A stretch of 64,000 nt of DNA, taken from Tuberibacillus sp. Marseille-P3662. Its GTDB lineage: Bacteria > Bacillota > Bacilli > Bacillales > Sporolactobacillaceae. Under the pieces are notes generated by a model. It searched no databases and had not been told where the DNA came from. It saw nothing but the letters and a program-made list of their open reading frames with translations. The stretch lies in contig NZ_FXBS01000006.1 of the NCBI RefSeq assembly GCF_900178005.1, positions 1,116,001 through 1,180,000 on the forward strand, read 5' to 3'. Shown piece after piece: positions 51,978 through 61,874 of this stretch. The translations under genes and the position numbers were made by a program. Every line of letters starts with the position of its first letter. The stretch's first letter is position 1.

Positions 51978-52706
51978 CTAACAGTGCCACGCCCCATTAA
52001 CGGAAAGAATTTGTCCATTAATATAAGCGGCAGAATCCGTGGCTAAAAAACGGACAACATCAGCGATTTCGGAAGGCTGACCAAAGCGGCCGGCGGGAAT
52101 GTCTTCTTCTAAAACCTCCCGATCAGCCGGCGATAAATCCATCAGCATGTCCGTATCAACGGCACCAGGGGCAACGCCGTTGACAGTGATATGACTAGGG
52201 GCAAGCTCTTTGGCGAGCGCTTTGACCATACTATTTTGTCCGCCCTTAACCATGGAATACATCACCTCTGTTGACGCACCAGTGATTCCCCAAATAGATG
52301 TTACAAAAATGATTCGTCCTTGTTTATGACGAATCATCGGCTCGATGAGTTTCTTTGTGATTAAAAACGGATTATTTAAATGCAAACGAGTAAACGTGTC
52401 AATGTCTGTATCATGAACATCCGTGATCAAGCCAACATGGCTTCTACCGGCATTATTAACAAAGTAATGAACCGGTTGATCCATTTGTTGCAATAATTGC
52501 CAGGCACCGTTCACTGACTGTAAATCGGCACAAACAGTCACAAATGTCTGCTGAGGATAGCGCCTACTTAATTGGTTTTGCAACCGATTGATGTGCTCCT
52601 GATTGCGATGATAATGCAAATATAGGGAGAAGCCATCAGCGGCAAATCGGGCAGCAATCGCCTGCCCGATCCCTCCGCTGGCACCTGTGATCAATGCAAA
52701 AGCCAT
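51978..52706 (-). CDS. ymfI: YmfI, short-chain dehydrogenase/reductase
   Basis: A 242-aa SDR: TGASGGIGQAIA cofactor site, NNAG, catalytic Ser in VTSIWG and YSMVKGG (Tyr-x3-Lys), and PGAVDTDM. Resembles 3-oxoacyl-ACP reductase FabG; the true substrate is not known. Its start overlaps the ymfH stop by one base. Confidence 0.9.
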   Translation of the reverse strand: MAFALITGASGGIGQAIAARFAADGFSLYLHYHRNQEHINRLQNQLSRRYPQQTFVTVCADLQSVNGAWQLLQQMDQPVHYFVNNAGRSHVGLITDVHDTDIDTFTRLHLNNPFLITKKLIEPMIRHKQGRIIFVTSIWGITGASTEVMYSMVKGGQNSMVKALAKELAPSHITVNGVAPGAVDTDMLMDLSPADREVLEEDIPAGRFGQPSEIADVVRFLATDSAAYINGQILSVNGAWHC

Positions 52707-54007
52707 TATTTCTCGTCGCTTTCTTTTTGTACAATTTTACTGACGGTGTAGCATTCATCTTTGAAATGATGTTTGAGCGCATCATGAATAACGGTCTCAT
52801 CAATCGATTCCAGCACTGGAATGATATCAAATAAGCTCACATCTAAAAATTCATACCGAGTATATTTCGTCGCAATGTATTCAAGCGAATTCAGCGACCG
52901 CATGAATGAGCCGATGAGTTTATTTCGAGCACGTTCGATGGTTTCGCCTGAAAATCCATTGGATTTGTGGTTATCAACAATTTGCTTGATCCGATAAGCT
53001 AACCGATCCGGGTCGTGAGTGTTACCGCCGATCACCGAAAATCCAAAAGCATACTCTTGGTCAAAGTCATGCGAAAATGAATCGTCAATCAGATTTTCAT
53101 CCAATAAGGCTTGATAATTTTCCGTTCCCCTGCCAAACATCATATCCAACAATAACTGAACGGCTAATTCATTTTTCAACAAATCATTTCCAGTTTGAAA
53201 TACGTCGTCTTGTTTAAAACCGACTAAACATTTCGGCGTATTGACTGCCATTGCCGTCTCCGATTCCTTTTGGTAAACGCCTGGCGATTCATCCGGATAT
53301 TGTCGTTTTATTTCTGGTTGATCATGATAATCTTTCGCATGTTGATTATCAGTCACTAATTTGGAAATTTCCTCAGGATCAACCGGACCGATCACAAACA
53401 GCATCATATTGCTTGGATGATAGAATGTCTGATAGCACTGTTCCAACGTCGGTTTGTCGATTTTTTGGATTGAATCCAATGTTCCGCCAATATCAATACG
53501 GACAGGATGATCTTCATACATGTTCTTAATTAATGAGAATAACACGGTAAAGTCGGGATCGTCATTATACATTTGTAGTTCTTGCCCAATAATCCCCTTC
53601 TCTTTTTCAACGCTGTCTTCAGTGAAACCAGGCGTTTGTACGAAGTCAATCAGTGTCTCTAGATTTTGATGCACTTGACTCGTTGTTGAAAATAAATAGG
53701 ATGTGCTAGTAAATGATGTAAAAGCATTCGGTGAAGCGCCTTGCTTACTAAAATCGTAAAAGACATCTGTTCCATCAGGACTTTCAAACATTTTATGTTC
53801 AAGGAAATGGGCGATGCCATCAGGAACATGCGTCCATTCCTTTTCATTTAGCGGGACAAAATAATTATCAATCGATCCATATTTGGTACTAAATGTGGCA
53901 AAAGTTTTATTATAATTCGGTCTTGGCAACACATACAATTTGAGGCCATTATCCAATTGTTCATGATAGACGGTTTCACCGAGTTGATCATACGTTTGTT
54001 TATGCAT
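52706..54007 (-). CDS. ymfH: YmfH, M16 metallopeptidase
   Basis: A 433-aa protein with the inverted zinc motif HxxEH in GIAHFLEHKMFE and the downstream Glu region. Partner of YmfF in a two-subunit M16B-type peptidase. In this pair YmfH holds the catalytic zinc. It overlaps ymfF by 8 bp, fitting equal expression. Confidence 0.92.
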   Translation of the reverse strand: MHKQTYDQLGETVYHEQLDNGLKLYVLPRPNYNKTFATFSTKYGSIDNYFVPLNEKEWTHVPDGIAHFLEHKMFESPDGTDVFYDFSKQGASPNAFTSFTSTSYLFSTTSQVHQNLETLIDFVQTPGFTEDSVEKEKGIIGQELQMYNDDPDFTVLFSLIKNMYEDHPVRIDIGGTLDSIQKIDKPTLEQCYQTFYHPSNMMLFVIGPVDPEEISKLVTDNQHAKDYHDQPEIKRQYPDESPGVYQKESETAMAVNTPKCLVGFKQDDVFQTGNDLLKNELAVQLLLDMMFGRGTENYQALLDENLIDDSFSHDFDQEYAFGFSVIGGNTHDPDRLAYRIKQIVDNHKSNGFSGETIERARNKLIGSFMRSLNSLEYIATKYTRYEFLDVSLFDIIPVLESIDETVIHDALKHHFKDECYTVSKIVQKESDEK

Positions 54008-55289
54008 TGGCGGATCGCTCCTCTTTGCTCAACAAACAATAAACTGTGTCGAGGGTAATATTTTTAGCCACTTCAATCACATCTTCACGTGTGACCTCAT
54101 CAATCTCTCTAAGCCATCCTTCAAGCGTGCCATTATCAGGTGATAGTGAAAATTTATAAACGGCATCCACAATACCAAACGGGCTATCTAATGATTCCAA
54201 TACGCGGCTTTTTAATAAGGCTTTTGTCTGACTTAACTCATCATCAGAAAAGTCACCATTTACAATGGCACTTAACTGCTCACCAATAATGTCGACGGTT
54301 TTTTGATAATCCTCAGATGCAATGCCGGCCATGACGAGCATGAGGCCTTTATAACTTTCGTAGCGGCTTGCCACCGTGTAAGCCAGGCTATGTTTTTCCC
54401 GCACATTCTGAAATAATTTTGAGTTAGGGAAGCCGCCGAACAAGCCATTAAAAACTTGTGATGCCGAATACAACGCATCACCCATCACGATATGGGTGCG
54501 ATAACCCATCGTCAACTTCGCTTGCTCAACGTCTTGGTACTCGACTGCTTCTGAGGCCGGGCTCCCTTCACTTTTGGTCACGACACAGTGCTGCTCCGGA
54601 TGTCGGTCTTTAAAGGTCAAATGATTGCTGACAGCTTGATATAAACGCTCTTGGTCAATATCGCCAACTGCATAGAAGTCAACTTCATCAGTCGTTAACA
54701 TGTGTTGATAATACTGATACATCGCTTCGCCCGAAAGATGATCTATATCCTCTTCATAGCCATAAGTATGATAGCCGAAGGATTCGTCGGCACACATGTG
54801 GTCAAAAAGTCTCTGCATCGCAAACTGCATTTTATTGTCATAAATTGAGGCAATGGTTTCTTTGAGCTTGCGTTTTTCACGTGTCATGACATCATGAGTA
54901 AACATCTCATTGTCCACACGAGGGTTTAAAATAACATCACTGATTAAGGCTACCGCATCTTCTAATAGACCCGATGTTGTTTGTAAGTAAGCATCGTTGG
55001 AGGTCGTTAACGCTAAAGTAAGGACATGCTCTTCACCTTTTTTGGAGAGTTGCGCACCTAATGTTGCCCCATAAAGTTCATCCAATCGGGTTTGAAGCGC
55101 TTGAAGCGTTGGATACGTTTCGCTTGAATTTTTCAATATGTATGACAGCAGCGCCTTCTTCGTTACCGTATCCCGATGAATCGGCGCCCGAAACTGCATG
55201 ACAAACGTGTTTGTCTTAAACTTTGATGTCGGCATTACATGGACATTAATGCCATTCAATTCTCGTATATTTTCATTAACTAATGTCAC
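54000..55289 (-). CDS. ymfF: YmfF, M16 peptidase-like non-catalytic subunit
   Basis: About 429 aa from GTG 55289 with GGGAGTG upstream. M16 fold without HxxEH: the corresponding place reads LLSYILKNSSETYP. The C-terminal domain keeps the R/Y substrate-binding type motif (FGGFPNSKLFQNVREKHSLAY). It is expected to pair with YmfH, supplying substrate contacts. Confidence 0.9.
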   Translation of the reverse strand: MTLVNENIRELNGINVHVMPTSKFKTNTFVMQFRAPIHRDTVTKKALLSYILKNSSETYPTLQALQTRLDELYGATLGAQLSKKGEEHVLTLALTTSNDAYLQTTSGLLEDAVALISDVILNPRVDNEMFTHDVMTREKRKLKETIASIYDNKMQFAMQRLFDHMCADESFGYHTYGYEEDIDHLSGEAMYQYYQHMLTTDEVDFYAVGDIDQERLYQAVSNHLTFKDRHPEQHCVVTKSEGSPASEAVEYQDVEQAKLTMGYRTHIVMGDALYSASQVFNGLFGGFPNSKLFQNVREKHSLAYTVASRYESYKGLMLVMAGIASEDYQKTVDIIGEQLSAIVNGDFSDDELSQTKALLKSRVLESLDSPFGIVDAVYKFSLSPDNGTLEGWLREIDEVTREDVIEVAKNITLDTVYCLLSKEERSANA

Positions 55290-55364
55290 TAATTTCACTC
55301 CCATCCAAGAGTTGCTAATCCCTATTCTACCCTACTGACATTCAATTATCCAATCATAAGCGTG

Positions 55365-57737
55365 TTACTGCGACGATACATCTTCTGTTGTATTTGATGC
55401 CAAAACTTGCCGAGGCTTCGAGCCTTCATAAGGGCCAACGATATTTCTATCCTCCATAGCGTCAATAAGGCGAGCCGCTCGAGTGTAGCCGATACGAAAG
55501 CGTCGCTGGAGCATGGAGACGGACGCTGTTTGCATCTCCATGACCATTTGTACAGCATCATCGAACAATTCGTCGTCAACCTCCTCGGGGGAGCCACTTT
55601 CAGGTTCTTCGTCTGGAATCATATTTTCTTGATATTGTGCTTTTTGTTGGGAAACAACATAATTGACGACGGCTTCCACTTCCTCATCCGATAAAAACGC
55701 TCCTTGGACACGCGTCGGTTTTGATGCGCCGATCGGCGTAAACAACATATCCCCTTTACCGAGTAACTTCTCAGCGCCTCCAGAATCCAATATGGTCCGC
55801 GAATCAGTTTGTGATGAAACACTAAAAGCAATCCGTGATGGAATGTTCGCTTTAATTACACCGGTAATGACATCAACGGAAGGCCGCTGTGTAGCGATAA
55901 TTAAATGAATACCAGCCGCACGAGCCATTTGGGCCAAACGGGTAATCGTGTCTTCAACTTCCTTGGATGCCACCATCATCAAATCGGACAGTTCATCAAT
56001 AATGACAACAATATACGGCATCAGCGGTTGTTGATCTTCATTTTCCTCATTATATTTTCGAACATATTGATTATAACTCTCAAGATTACGTGTTCCCGTT
56101 TCCGAAAACAGTTCATAACGACGTTCCATTTCTGAAACGACCTTTTTCAAGGCCTGGGACGCTTTCTTAGGATCGGTTACAACAGGCGTCAACAAATGCG
56201 GCACACCATTATAGACGTTTAATTCTACCATTTTGGGATCAACCATTAATAGTTTCACTTCATGAGGTTTCGTCCGCATGAGGATACTTGTGATAATGCC
56301 ATTAATACAGACACTTTTACCACTGCCTGTCGCACCCGCAACCAAAAGGTGAGGCATTTTATTCAATTCAGAAAGTACCGGTTCTCCGGAAATATCCCGG
56401 CCCAAGGCAATCGCCAGATGATTATCCATATCCTGTCCGTTCGTCGACTCAAGCACTTCCCGAAGGCTAACCATGGCAATCTCTTGGTTAGGTACTTCGA
56501 TACCTACCGCCGATTTACCTGGAATCGGCGCTTCAATCCGGATTTCCTTAGCTGCTAACGCCAATGCCAAATCATCATTAAGATTAACAATCCGACTCAC
56601 TTTCACACCCACATCGGGATAAACTTCATATTTTGTCACCGCAGGCCCTAAGTGCACTTTTTTCACTTTAGCCTTAACACCGAAGCTGTCAAAGGTTTTT
56701 TCAAGCTTCCTTACATTTTCAGCAATATGCCCGCGTTCATTGGACTGTGAATTTTTCATCGGTGACTGTAATAAATCAAAAGATGGAAGCTGATAAGACT
56801 CATTCTCTACCTCAGGAAAATCAAACGACGGCTCAGGTGACGTCGCCGGGTCAGCCCCGCTTTCCTGCGTTTTATTGTGACCGTTTGCGGCCGGATGAAT
56901 GTCCTGTGCTTGTTTTGCAACCTTATCATCATCCGCCTGTGAGTCCTGATTCAAACTTGTATGTTCACTGAAATCATGAATAATCGGTTCTTGTATCTCA
57001 TCTTGATCAGTTTGAACTTCTTGAGAGACTGCAGGAGCCTGAGATTCAGTTTCCGCTGCTTCCTCATCCTGTTTTTGCTGTTTACGTTCCGCTTGCCGTT
57101 GTTTAAACGCTTCCCAATTGCTTTTCTGGGAATTCAAAACTTTAGATCCGATACCTCTTAATTTATCATACACCCGTGCAAATACATCACGAAGCGATTT
57201 GCCAGTAATGAGAATAAAAGCAATTAAAAACAAAAAAACCGCCATGAAAGTGGTTCCTGTGGCATCAAATAATAGATAAAAGAACGCGAAGCCGAACGCG
57301 CCAATCATGCCACCACCAAGCGGTGCTGTAGGCGTTGTCCCTAGTAATTGGCTTTTGTAAAGTTCCCATGTATTCTTAATCACTGATGCATTGGTCCACT
57401 TGTTTTCACCTGTTAAAGTCTCAAATAAGCCAACATGACTTAGGAGTAATAAGGCAAAAAACAAAAGATATGTACCGATTAAACGCCGGGAAAAAAAGTT
57501 CGGCTGTTGCCTCTGCCATATATAATACACAGCTAACACCAAAGGTCCAACTAGAAAGACCTTATTCCAGGTTCCCGCGAAAAACTTGGCCGTTTGAGCA
57601 ACCGTTTCCCCAACGACGCCCATTTCTGAAATACCTATTAGAGTTATAGCAAGTAATAATAAACCGCTGATTTCATAGATTAACGTCGCGCGCCATTGTT
57701 TCCGTGCTTTATTTTTTCTTCGTTTCTTCTTGGCCAT
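55365..57737 (-). CDS. spoIIIE: DNA translocase SpoIIIE/FtsK
   Basis: A 790-aa protein. Four N-terminal membrane segments (about 20-170), a Gln/Glu-rich linker (200-320), the motor with Walker [12 protein letters not shown] and Walker [15 protein letters not shown], and the C-terminal gamma winged helix ([20 protein letters not shown]) that reads chromosome polarity sequences. Length and operon position (after tepA/ylzJ) match SpoIIIE, which pumps the chromosome into the forespore. Confidence 0.94.
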   Translation of the reverse strand: MAKKKRRKNKARKQWRATLIYEISGLLLLAITLIGISEMGVVGETVAQTAKFFAGTWNKVFLVGPLVLAVYYIWQRQQPNFFSRRLIGTYLLFFALLLLSHVGLFETLTGENKWTNASVIKNTWELYKSQLLGTTPTAPLGGGMIGAFGFAFFYLLFDATGTTFMAVFLFLIAFILITGKSLRDVFARVYDKLRGIGSKVLNSQKSNWEAFKQRQAERKQQKQDEEAAETESQAPAVSQEVQTDQDEIQEPIIHDFSEHTSLNQDSQADDDKVAKQAQDIHPAANGHNKTQESGADPATSPEPSFDFPEVENESYQLPSFDLLQSPMKNSQSNERGHIAENVRKLEKTFDSFGVKAKVKKVHLGPAVTKYEVYPDVGVKVSRIVNLNDDLALALAAKEIRIEAPIPGKSAVGIEVPNQEIAMVSLREVLESTNGQDMDNHLAIALGRDISGEPVLSELNKMPHLLVAGATGSGKSVCINGIITSILMRTKPHEVKLLMVDPKMVELNVYNGVPHLLTPVVTDPKKASQALKKVVSEMERRYELFSETGTRNLESYNQYVRKYNEENEDQQPLMPYIVVIIDELSDLMMVASKEVEDTITRLAQMARAAGIHLIIATQRPSVDVITGVIKANIPSRIAFSVSSQTDSRTILDSGGAEKLLGKGDMLFTPIGASKPTRVQGAFLSDEEVEAVVNYVVSQQKAQYQENMIPDEEPESGSPEEVDDELFDDAVQMVMEMQTASVSMLQRRFRIGYTRAARLIDAMEDRNIVGPYEGSKPRQVLASNTTEDVSSQ

Positions 57738-57768
57738 ATAGACACCTCAACTCAGAACTTAACGGATC

Positions 57769-57805
57769 CAAGCATGCAAGCGATTTTCCATCACTTACAT
57801 GCTTG
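57769..57805. terminator. Hairpin between ylzJ and spoIIIE
   Basis: CAAGCATG...GAT pairs with ATC...CATGCTTG over about 15 bp with three mismatches. No clear T-run on the minus strand, so it may attenuate transcription into spoIIIE or stabilise RNA ends. Confidence 0.45.
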
Positions 57806-57841
57806 TGTAAAAAATACTTCTACCATTAATGTATACCATCT

Positions 57842-58069
57842 CTATGAGTTGAGTAAAGGTCCGACACGAATCATTTTTCCCGGTTGGTATTGTTCATCCA
57901 AAAAATCATGCGGATTAGAACTAATTAATTGAACAACTTGGTATTGGTCATCATCCGCTTCTTCGACAACAAGCTGGACCCCGTTCATAACTAATGTCCG
58001 GTGTTTACGAGGCTTTTGTTCGTCTTCATCTTCAAAAATGGTTTCGCTAGGTACTATAGTATAAAGCAT
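57842..58069 (-). CDS. ylzJ: YlzJ-like protein
   Basis: A 75-aa protein starting one base into the tepA stop. [12 protein letters not shown] and ISSNPHDFLDEQYQPGKMI are typical of the short YlzJ family, always next to tepA in Bacilli. Function unknown. Confidence 0.88.
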   Translation of the reverse strand: MLYTIVPSETIFEDEDEQKPRKHRTLVMNGVQLVVEEADDDQYQVVQLISSNPHDFLDEQYQPGKMIRVGPLLNS

Positions 58070-58782
58070 TATTGGCTTTCTCCTTTATGTTGGCCAATTA
58101 ATTGTTGCAATTTGTTAATGGCTTGACCAACGCCGCCTACCTCATTAACCAAACCATACTCAACTGCTTTACCCCCAACAATATTTGAGCCGATATCCTT
58201 GGTTAAAGTCCCACGGTTATACATCAATTCATCAAATTTTTCTTCACTAATATCTGAGTGTGTCGTCACAAACTGGTTAACACGGTCTTGAATTTTTTCG
58301 ATGTATTCAAAACTTTGCGGGACACCAATGACCATCCCATTCAAGCGAACCGGATGTATGAGCATCGTCGCCGTTTCGGCGATATAGCTGTAATCGGAAG
58401 AAACGGCAATAGGCACACCGATCGAATGACCGCCCCCCGTTACTAACGTAACCGTTGGCTTAGTAATAGTCGAGATCATCTCAGCAATAGCTAATCCAGC
58501 CTCAACATCGCCACCCACGGTATTGATGACAACGAGGACGCCTTCAATTTGATCATTTTGCTCGATGGCGACAAGTTGCGGGAGCAAGTGTTCATACTTC
58601 GTTGTCTTATTTTTAGGCGGCAATGACTGATGACCTTCGATTTGGCCAATGATTGTTAAGCAATGAATATTGGATTGAGCACCTGCAACATTGGTTTGAC
58701 CTAATTTCTGTATTTGTTGCAACAGCGCATTGGTGTTCTGCTGTTTCTCTTGGTCTTGACCTTGTTGTTGATCATTAGACAT
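58069..58782 (-). CDS. tepA: TepA, ClpP-like protease
   Basis: About 237 aa from ATG 58782; the frame to 58806 runs through a repeat element. ClpP/crotonase fold: [20 protein letters not shown], nucleophile Ser in [15 protein letters not shown] and [14 protein letters not shown]. TepA processes signal peptides or cytosolic proteins in B. subtilis, with a poorly known role in sporulation/secretion. Its ribosome-binding site lies in a repeat shared with dapA. Confidence 0.92.
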   Translation of the reverse strand: MSNDQQQGQDQEKQQNTNALLQQIQKLGQTNVAGAQSNIHCLTIIGQIEGHQSLPPKNKTTKYEHLLPQLVAIEQNDQIEGVLVVINTVGGDVEAGLAIAEMISTITKPTVTLVTGGGHSIGVPIAVSSDYSYIAETATMLIHPVRLNGMVIGVPQSFEYIEKIQDRVNQFVTTHSDISEEKFDELMYNRGTLTKDIGSNIVGGKAVEYGLVNEVGGVGQAINKLQQLIGQHKGESQ

Positions 58783-58788
58783 ATATTC

Positions 58789-58877
58789 ATCTCCCTCTAT
58801 AATCATTTTTACTACGTCGACCTTTCTTCCCCGTTAAAATGGTATGGTAGTACTTAGCGGAGCGGGGAAGTGCTCCC
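58789..58877 (-). repeat. Structured repeat carrying the tepA ribosome-binding site
   Basis: One copy of the repeat also found twice before dapA. In the minus direction it starts with CTTCCCCGCT, contains a loop region and ends with GTAGTAAAAATGATT followed by AGAGGGAGATG, the tepA ribosome-binding site. Pairings seen in the dapA copies are partly kept (CCCCG/CGGGG, ACTAC/GTAGT). Confidence 0.75.
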
Positions 58878-58938
58878 TTCTGACTTCACATATTATTTGT
58901 TGGTTAACGTTATTTGATACTTCTTGACAATAAAAAAA

Positions 58939-58957
58939 GCCCTCAAAAAATGAGGAC
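58939..58957 (-). terminator. rnjB terminator
   Basis: GTCCTCA and TGAGGGC form a 7-bp stem (one G-T) followed by TTTTTTTATTG, 12 bp after the rnjB stop. It separates rnjB from tepA. Confidence 0.85.
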
Positions 58958-58969
58958 TTTTATTCTAAC

Positions 58970-60634
58970 TTAAATTTCCATGATGATTGGTAAAATCATT
59001 GGACGGCGTTTGGTTTTATCATATAAGTATTTACCTAAAGCATCTCTGATCCCGTTTTTTAACGATGACCATTCAGATATATTTTGATCTAATGATTTAT
59101 TCAGAACTTCTTCGACAATTTGCGTGGCATCGCCGATCAGTTTTTCCGACTCCCGGACATACACAAAACCGCGAGTAATAATTTCCGGTCCGGACACAAT
59201 ATTTTTCTGCCGCTTTCCTAGCGTAACAACCACAATAAGGGTCCCATCTTCAGCTAAAAGACGACGGTCGCGCAAGACAATATTACCAACATCACCGACG
59301 CCAAGCCCGTCAACTAAAAGCTGACCAGCAGGGACTTTATCGACTTGTCTTGCCTGTTCTTTACTAAATTCAACGACATCACCCTTATCCACCAAAAACA
59401 CTTGATGTGGCGCGAGACTCATTGAATGAGCTAGGTCAGCATGCTCTTTCTGCATCCTAAATTCTCCGTGAATCGGAATGAAATGTTTGGGTTGTGTTAA
59501 ATGCAACATCAGTTTCAAATCTTCAGCGGAAGCATGCCCTGAAACATGGACATCATCGCCATATATAACTTGAACATCCATCCGCATTAATGAATCAATG
59601 GCTTTGGTGACACTTTTCTCGGTACCTGGAGTTGAAGAAGCCGCAAATATAAATAAATCATTCGCTTTTAATTTCAAATTTCGATGGGAGCCATCCGCAA
59701 TATTGATTAACGGTGTCACCGGATCCCCTTGGTTGCCAGAGGTAATAATGGCCACATCCTGATCTTTACGCTTACTAATTTTATCTAAAGTTGTAAACGT
59801 ATGCCGGGGGACTTGAAGATATCCCAATTTTGTGGCAATGCCAACAATGCGCTCGAGGTGGCGACCGTCAAGCGCGACTCTACGCCTATTGGCAATAGCC
59901 GCATTAATCACTTGTTGAATTCTATGAATATTCGTTGCATAAAGCGCTGTTATGACACGGCCTTTTGCAAAATAAAAGTGATCTTCTAAACTTTCACCGA
60001 CACCAGAATCTGAAGGTGTTTTCCCCGGTATTTCCGCATTCTTACTATCAGAAAGCAGACACAGAACACCCCGGTCACCTAAACGCGACAATTTACTAAT
60101 ATCAGATTTTTGCCCGTCAACAGGGGTATGATCGAATTTAAAATCGCCGGTATGCACAATTGCTCCTTGTGACGTATGAAAGGCGATACCAATTGCATCA
60201 GGGACACTATGATTAACTCGGAAAAACGAAATGCGCTCGTCACCTATTTTCAAATCTTTATTAGGATCAATCACATTTGTTCTCGCCTTCCCAGATGCCT
60301 TAGTATCACGCAACAACTGTTCAAACAGAGCTATCGTTAATTTGGTCCCATACACAGGGGCTTGAATATCCCTTAACAAATACGGGAGTCCACCCATATG
60401 CGCATGATGGCCATGTGTTAAAAATATTGCTCGAATCCGATCCCGATTCTCCGTCAAATAACTTGAATCCGGAATGACAATATCAACACCTAGCATATCA
60501 TCTTTCGGGCGCATAAGACCGGCATCAACGACAAATAAATCATCATTAATTTCAATAACAGTCATATTCTTACCAATTTCACCAACGCCGCCCATCGCAA
60601 AAATTCTGACATGGTCATTTTTCCGTTTTTGCAA
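58970..60634 (-). CDS. rnjB: Ribonuclease J2
   Basis: A 554-aa metallo-beta-lactamase/beta-CASP nuclease. The first metal motif reads HGHHAHMGG: the usual HxHxDH aspartate is Ala. Later motifs are kept (HTGDFKFDHTPVDG, HVSGHASAEDL, HGEFRMQKEH). Loss at this motif and the position between dapA and tepA fit RNase J2, the weak or inactive partner of J1 in the RNase J complex that trims mRNA from 5' ends. The C-terminal domain (from about 450) is intact. Confidence 0.92.
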   Translation of the reverse strand: MQKRKNDHVRIFAMGGVGEIGKNMTVIEINDDLFVVDAGLMRPKDDMLGVDIVIPDSSYLTENRDRIRAIFLTHGHHAHMGGLPYLLRDIQAPVYGTKLTIALFEQLLRDTKASGKARTNVIDPNKDLKIGDERISFFRVNHSVPDAIGIAFHTSQGAIVHTGDFKFDHTPVDGQKSDISKLSRLGDRGVLCLLSDSKNAEIPGKTPSDSGVGESLEDHFYFAKGRVITALYATNIHRIQQVINAAIANRRRVALDGRHLERIVGIATKLGYLQVPRHTFTTLDKISKRKDQDVAIITSGNQGDPVTPLINIADGSHRNLKLKANDLFIFAASSTPGTEKSVTKAIDSLMRMDVQVIYGDDVHVSGHASAEDLKLMLHLTQPKHFIPIHGEFRMQKEHADLAHSMSLAPHQVFLVDKGDVVEFSKEQARQVDKVPAGQLLVDGLGVGDVGNIVLRDRRLLAEDGTLIVVVTLGKRQKNIVSGPEIITRGFVYVRESEKLIGDATQIVEEVLNKSLDQNISEWSSLKNGIRDALGKYLYDKTKRRPMILPIIMEI

Positions 60635-60815
60635 TGAGCACTCCTCCTACTATATTCAATTTTGCATAAACAGCAAAACCCGTACCAAATCCATTAACTA
60701 TATTATAACCATTTCACGGTAACAGTACAAGTCACTTTTTTAAAATCAATCATTATGTATAAACATAAAAGAATGTATGAGACACCTAAAAAGGCGACGC
60801 ATACACTCTTATATG

Positions 60816-61691
60816 TTATGCCTTCAGTTCATGATAAATCATCATGAGCTGGCGCATCTCCTCATCAGCCAATGGCACTAGCGGCAAGCGAACACGACCG
60901 ACATTGATGCCAGTTTGATTTAAAACAGTTTTAACCGGAACCGGGCTAGGGTGGGCAAACAAAGCCCGCATCGTCGGCAATACTTTTTGATGCTGTTTGG
61001 CCGCTTGTTTGACATCACCTTGCAAATAGGCCTTAACCATATCTGACATTTCGGAACCAATAATGTGGGAAGCGACAGAAATCACACCATCACCACCGAT
61101 GGCCAGCGTCGGCATTGTGAGATGGTCCTCACCTGTATAGACCATAAAGTCATCAGCTGTCCGGTCAATCACTTCTGTCACTTGGTTCAAATCACCGCTT
61201 GCTTCCTTAACGGCAACCACGTTATCAATCTCACCTAGTTTGACAATCGTATCGGCATTCATATTGACAACGGAACGTCCAGGAATATTGTATATCATGA
61301 CAGGCAAACTGACCGCATCAGCAACTGCTTTAAAATGTTCATACAGTCCTTTTTGATTCGGTTTATTATAGTACGGTACCACAAGCATGATGCCGTCAAC
61401 ACCTGTCTTCTCAGCCTCTTTGGACAATTGGATCGTTTCTTGAGTGTCGTTACTTCCCGTGCCAGCGATGACAGGGATACGACCATTCACTTTCTTAACG
61501 ACATATTGGAACAACGTCAGCTTCTCTTCTTTGCTAAGCGTTGGTGATTCTCCAGTCGTGCCGGCCACTACGAGTCCTTCCGTACCGGTATTTAACAAAT
61601 GGTCAATGAGGCTTGCCGTTCGCTTCTCGCACACCTCACCCTGATCGTTAAAAGGGGTGACCATTGCTGTTAGCAAATGACCAAAGGACAC
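60816..61691 (-). CDS. dapA: 4-hydroxy-tetrahydrodipicolinate synthase
   Basis: About 291 aa from GTG 61691, which has GAGGGAGATG upstream; the longer frame to 61712 begins in the repeat. Aldolase-fold enzyme condensing pyruvate with aspartate semialdehyde. VVAGTTGESPTL (Thr pair), MIYNIPGRS (Tyr) and NVVAVKEASGDL (Schiff-base Lys) are present. It feeds lysine, diaminopimelate and spore dipicolinate, with Asd and DapG encoded upstream. Confidence 0.96.
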   Translation of the reverse strand: MSFGHLLTAMVTPFNDQGEVCEKRTASLIDHLLNTGTEGLVVAGTTGESPTLSKEEKLTLFQYVVKKVNGRIPVIAGTGSNDTQETIQLSKEAEKTGVDGIMLVVPYYNKPNQKGLYEHFKAVADAVSLPVMIYNIPGRSVVNMNADTIVKLGEIDNVVAVKEASGDLNQVTEVIDRTADDFMVYTGEDHLTMPTLAIGGDGVISVASHIIGSEMSDMVKAYLQGDVKQAAKQHQKVLPTMRALFAHPSPVPVKTVLNQTGINVGRVRLPLVPLADEEMRQLMMIYHELKA

Positions 61692-61699
61692 AATACCCA

Positions 61700-61870
61700 T
61701 CTCCCTCTGCAATCATTTTTACTACGTCGAGCTTTCTCCCCCGCTAAAATGATATGGTAGTGCTTAGCGAAGCGGGGAAGTGCTTCCTCTACCATCATTT
61801 TCACTACGTCGAGCTTTCTCCCCTGCTAAAATGATATGGTAGTGCTTAGCGAAGCGGGGAAGTGCTTCCT
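61700..61870 (-). repeat. Two tandem structured repeats in the dapG-dapA gap
   Basis: Unit starts are 82 bp apart (61712 and 61794), about 95% identical. Within a unit, on the plus strand, ATCATTTT, ACTAC and CCCCGCT are followed in the same order by their complements AAAATGAT, GTAGT and AGCGAAGCGGGG, giving interleaved pairings. The minus-strand end runs into the dapA ribosome-binding site. Closely related copy at 58789-58877 before tepA. Confidence 0.85.
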
Positions 61871-61874
61871 TACA

